A stretch of DNA of 44,564 nt from Holophagales bacterium (lineage in GTDB: Bacteria; Acidobacteriota; Thermoanaerobaculia; Multivoradales; Multivoraceae), in the NCBI GenBank assembly GCA_009837085.1, contig VXUF01000142.1:8575-53138 (forward strand), given 5' to 3'. The notes under the pieces were generated by a model. The model was not told the origin of the DNA, did no database searches, and saw only the letters and a list, made by a program, of their open reading frames with translations. Shown here piece by piece: positions 44,145-44,564 of the stretch. Numbering within the stretch: the stretch's first letter is position 1; every line of letters begins with the position of its first letter. The position numbers and the translations under genes are program-made.

Positions 44145-44564
44145 TCAACTCGTCCCGGCCGAGTCGAACACGACGGTTCCAATAGTACGGGGAAGGAAGC
44201 CGCGCCGCTCGAGGTGCCGGGCCAGGGCGGCGGCGTCCCGTGACGGATGAGTCGACCTGAAGCGCGCTGCCACGGCCGCCGCGCGCTCCAGCTCGTCCTC
44301 GTCGTCGACGGTTTCGAGCGCCGACCGGGCCGCCGACTCGTCGGCGCCGCGCCGCCGCAGGTCGAGTTCGAGCCGGCGCCGGCCATAGCCCCGCCGCTTG
44401 AGCGACCGCACGAGCACGTGCGCGGTCTCCCCTTCGTTCAGGTGACCGGCAGCGGTCAGCCGGTCGACCGCGCTCTCCACCTCGGCCGCGTCGTAGCCGC
44501 GCTGCCCGAGTTTCGCCGCCAGTTCGGCAGCGAAGTGCGGGCGCCGCGCCAGCAGATCGAGCCC
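44145..44564 (-). CDS. recX: Regulatory protein RecX (start outside window)
   Basis: RecX inhibits RecA filament growth. The frame is open to the right edge, so the N-terminus is missing; at least 139 residues are present. Three-helix repeats are clear: GLDLLARRPHFAAELAAKLG, VDRLTAAGHLNEGETAHVLV and LKRRGYGRRRLELDLRRRG, in the LxxR-x-S-xxEL-xxKL pattern of the family. It is followed by alaS on the same strand. recA, often next to recX, may lie just beyond the edge. Confidence 0.88.
   Translation of the reverse strand, partial: GLDLLARRPHFAAELAAKLGQRGYDAAEVESAVDRLTAAGHLNEGETAHVLVRSLKRRGYGRRRLELDLRRRGADESAARSALETVDDEDELERAAAVAARFRSTHPSRDAAALARHLERRGFLPRTIGTVVFDSAGTS

Overview
The window is a gene-dense, high-GC chromosomal segment with no gap over 300 bases between genes, from a Gram-negative (diderm) bacterium. 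The cell type is inferred from an Omp85-like outer-membrane barrel fusion, an LptM-like lipoprotein remnant, a Tat-exported molybdoenzyme and a periplasmic DsbD system. The protein types resemble Acidobacteriota (for example Thermoanaerobaculia-like lineages), but nothing in the window proves that phylum. No rRNA, tRNA, CRISPR array, prophage or insertion sequence was seen.

Layout. (1) 1-4380, minus: a cell-envelope operon of a TPR protein, an exported orphan protein, a large secreted metallopeptidase/beta-propeller/outer-membrane-barrel fusion, and the start of an MBL-fold hydrolase cut by the left edge. (2) 4471-8321: dprA (+) and topA (-), convergent and sharing a CTAG for both stop codons. 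(3) 8454-16212, plus: trmFO, xerC, a thioredoxin-like exported protein, hslV, hslU, a tiny LptM-like lipoprotein with an in-frame stop, dapF, tyrS and a small membrane protein. (4) 16220-22895, minus: icd, sucC, sucD, ndk, an APC amino-acid permease with no ordinary start codon, and an NSS sodium symporter. (5) 22969-23436, plus: cdd. (6) 23512-30931, minus: a class I aminotransferase, an M50 site-2-type protease with CBS domains, a three-subunit Tat-exported molybdenum hydroxylase (PaoABC-like), a small cysteine-rich protein, a secreted DUF1326 protein and a STAS anti-anti-sigma-like protein. (7) 30930-32813, plus: a DsbD with a histidine-rich loop, whose ATG overlaps the aminotransferase ATG. 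(8) 32821-44564, minus: recX (cut by the right edge), alaS, pgsA, an RND/MMPL exporter, ffh, rpsP, khpA, rimM, trmD, rplS, rnhB and a membrane-anchored orphan.

How they work together. Block 8 is the classic SRP/ribosome-maturation operon. Blocks 2, 3 and part of 4 carry the same gene set that follows it in Bacillus (sucC, sucD, dprA, topA, trmFO, xerC, hslV, hslU), here broken up and partly inverted. Block 4 joins isocitrate oxidation and substrate-level phosphorylation to nucleoside-diphosphate kinase. Block 6 is the most accessory region: an exported molybdenum hydroxylase followed by tightly overlapping genes of unknown role.

Expression signals. Many genes are joined by ATGA, TGATG or longer overlaps. 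Internal genes often have good Shine-Dalgarno sites. Several operon heads lack one and instead have a TANNNT -10-like hexamer 6-8 bases before the start codon, which suggests leaderless transcripts.
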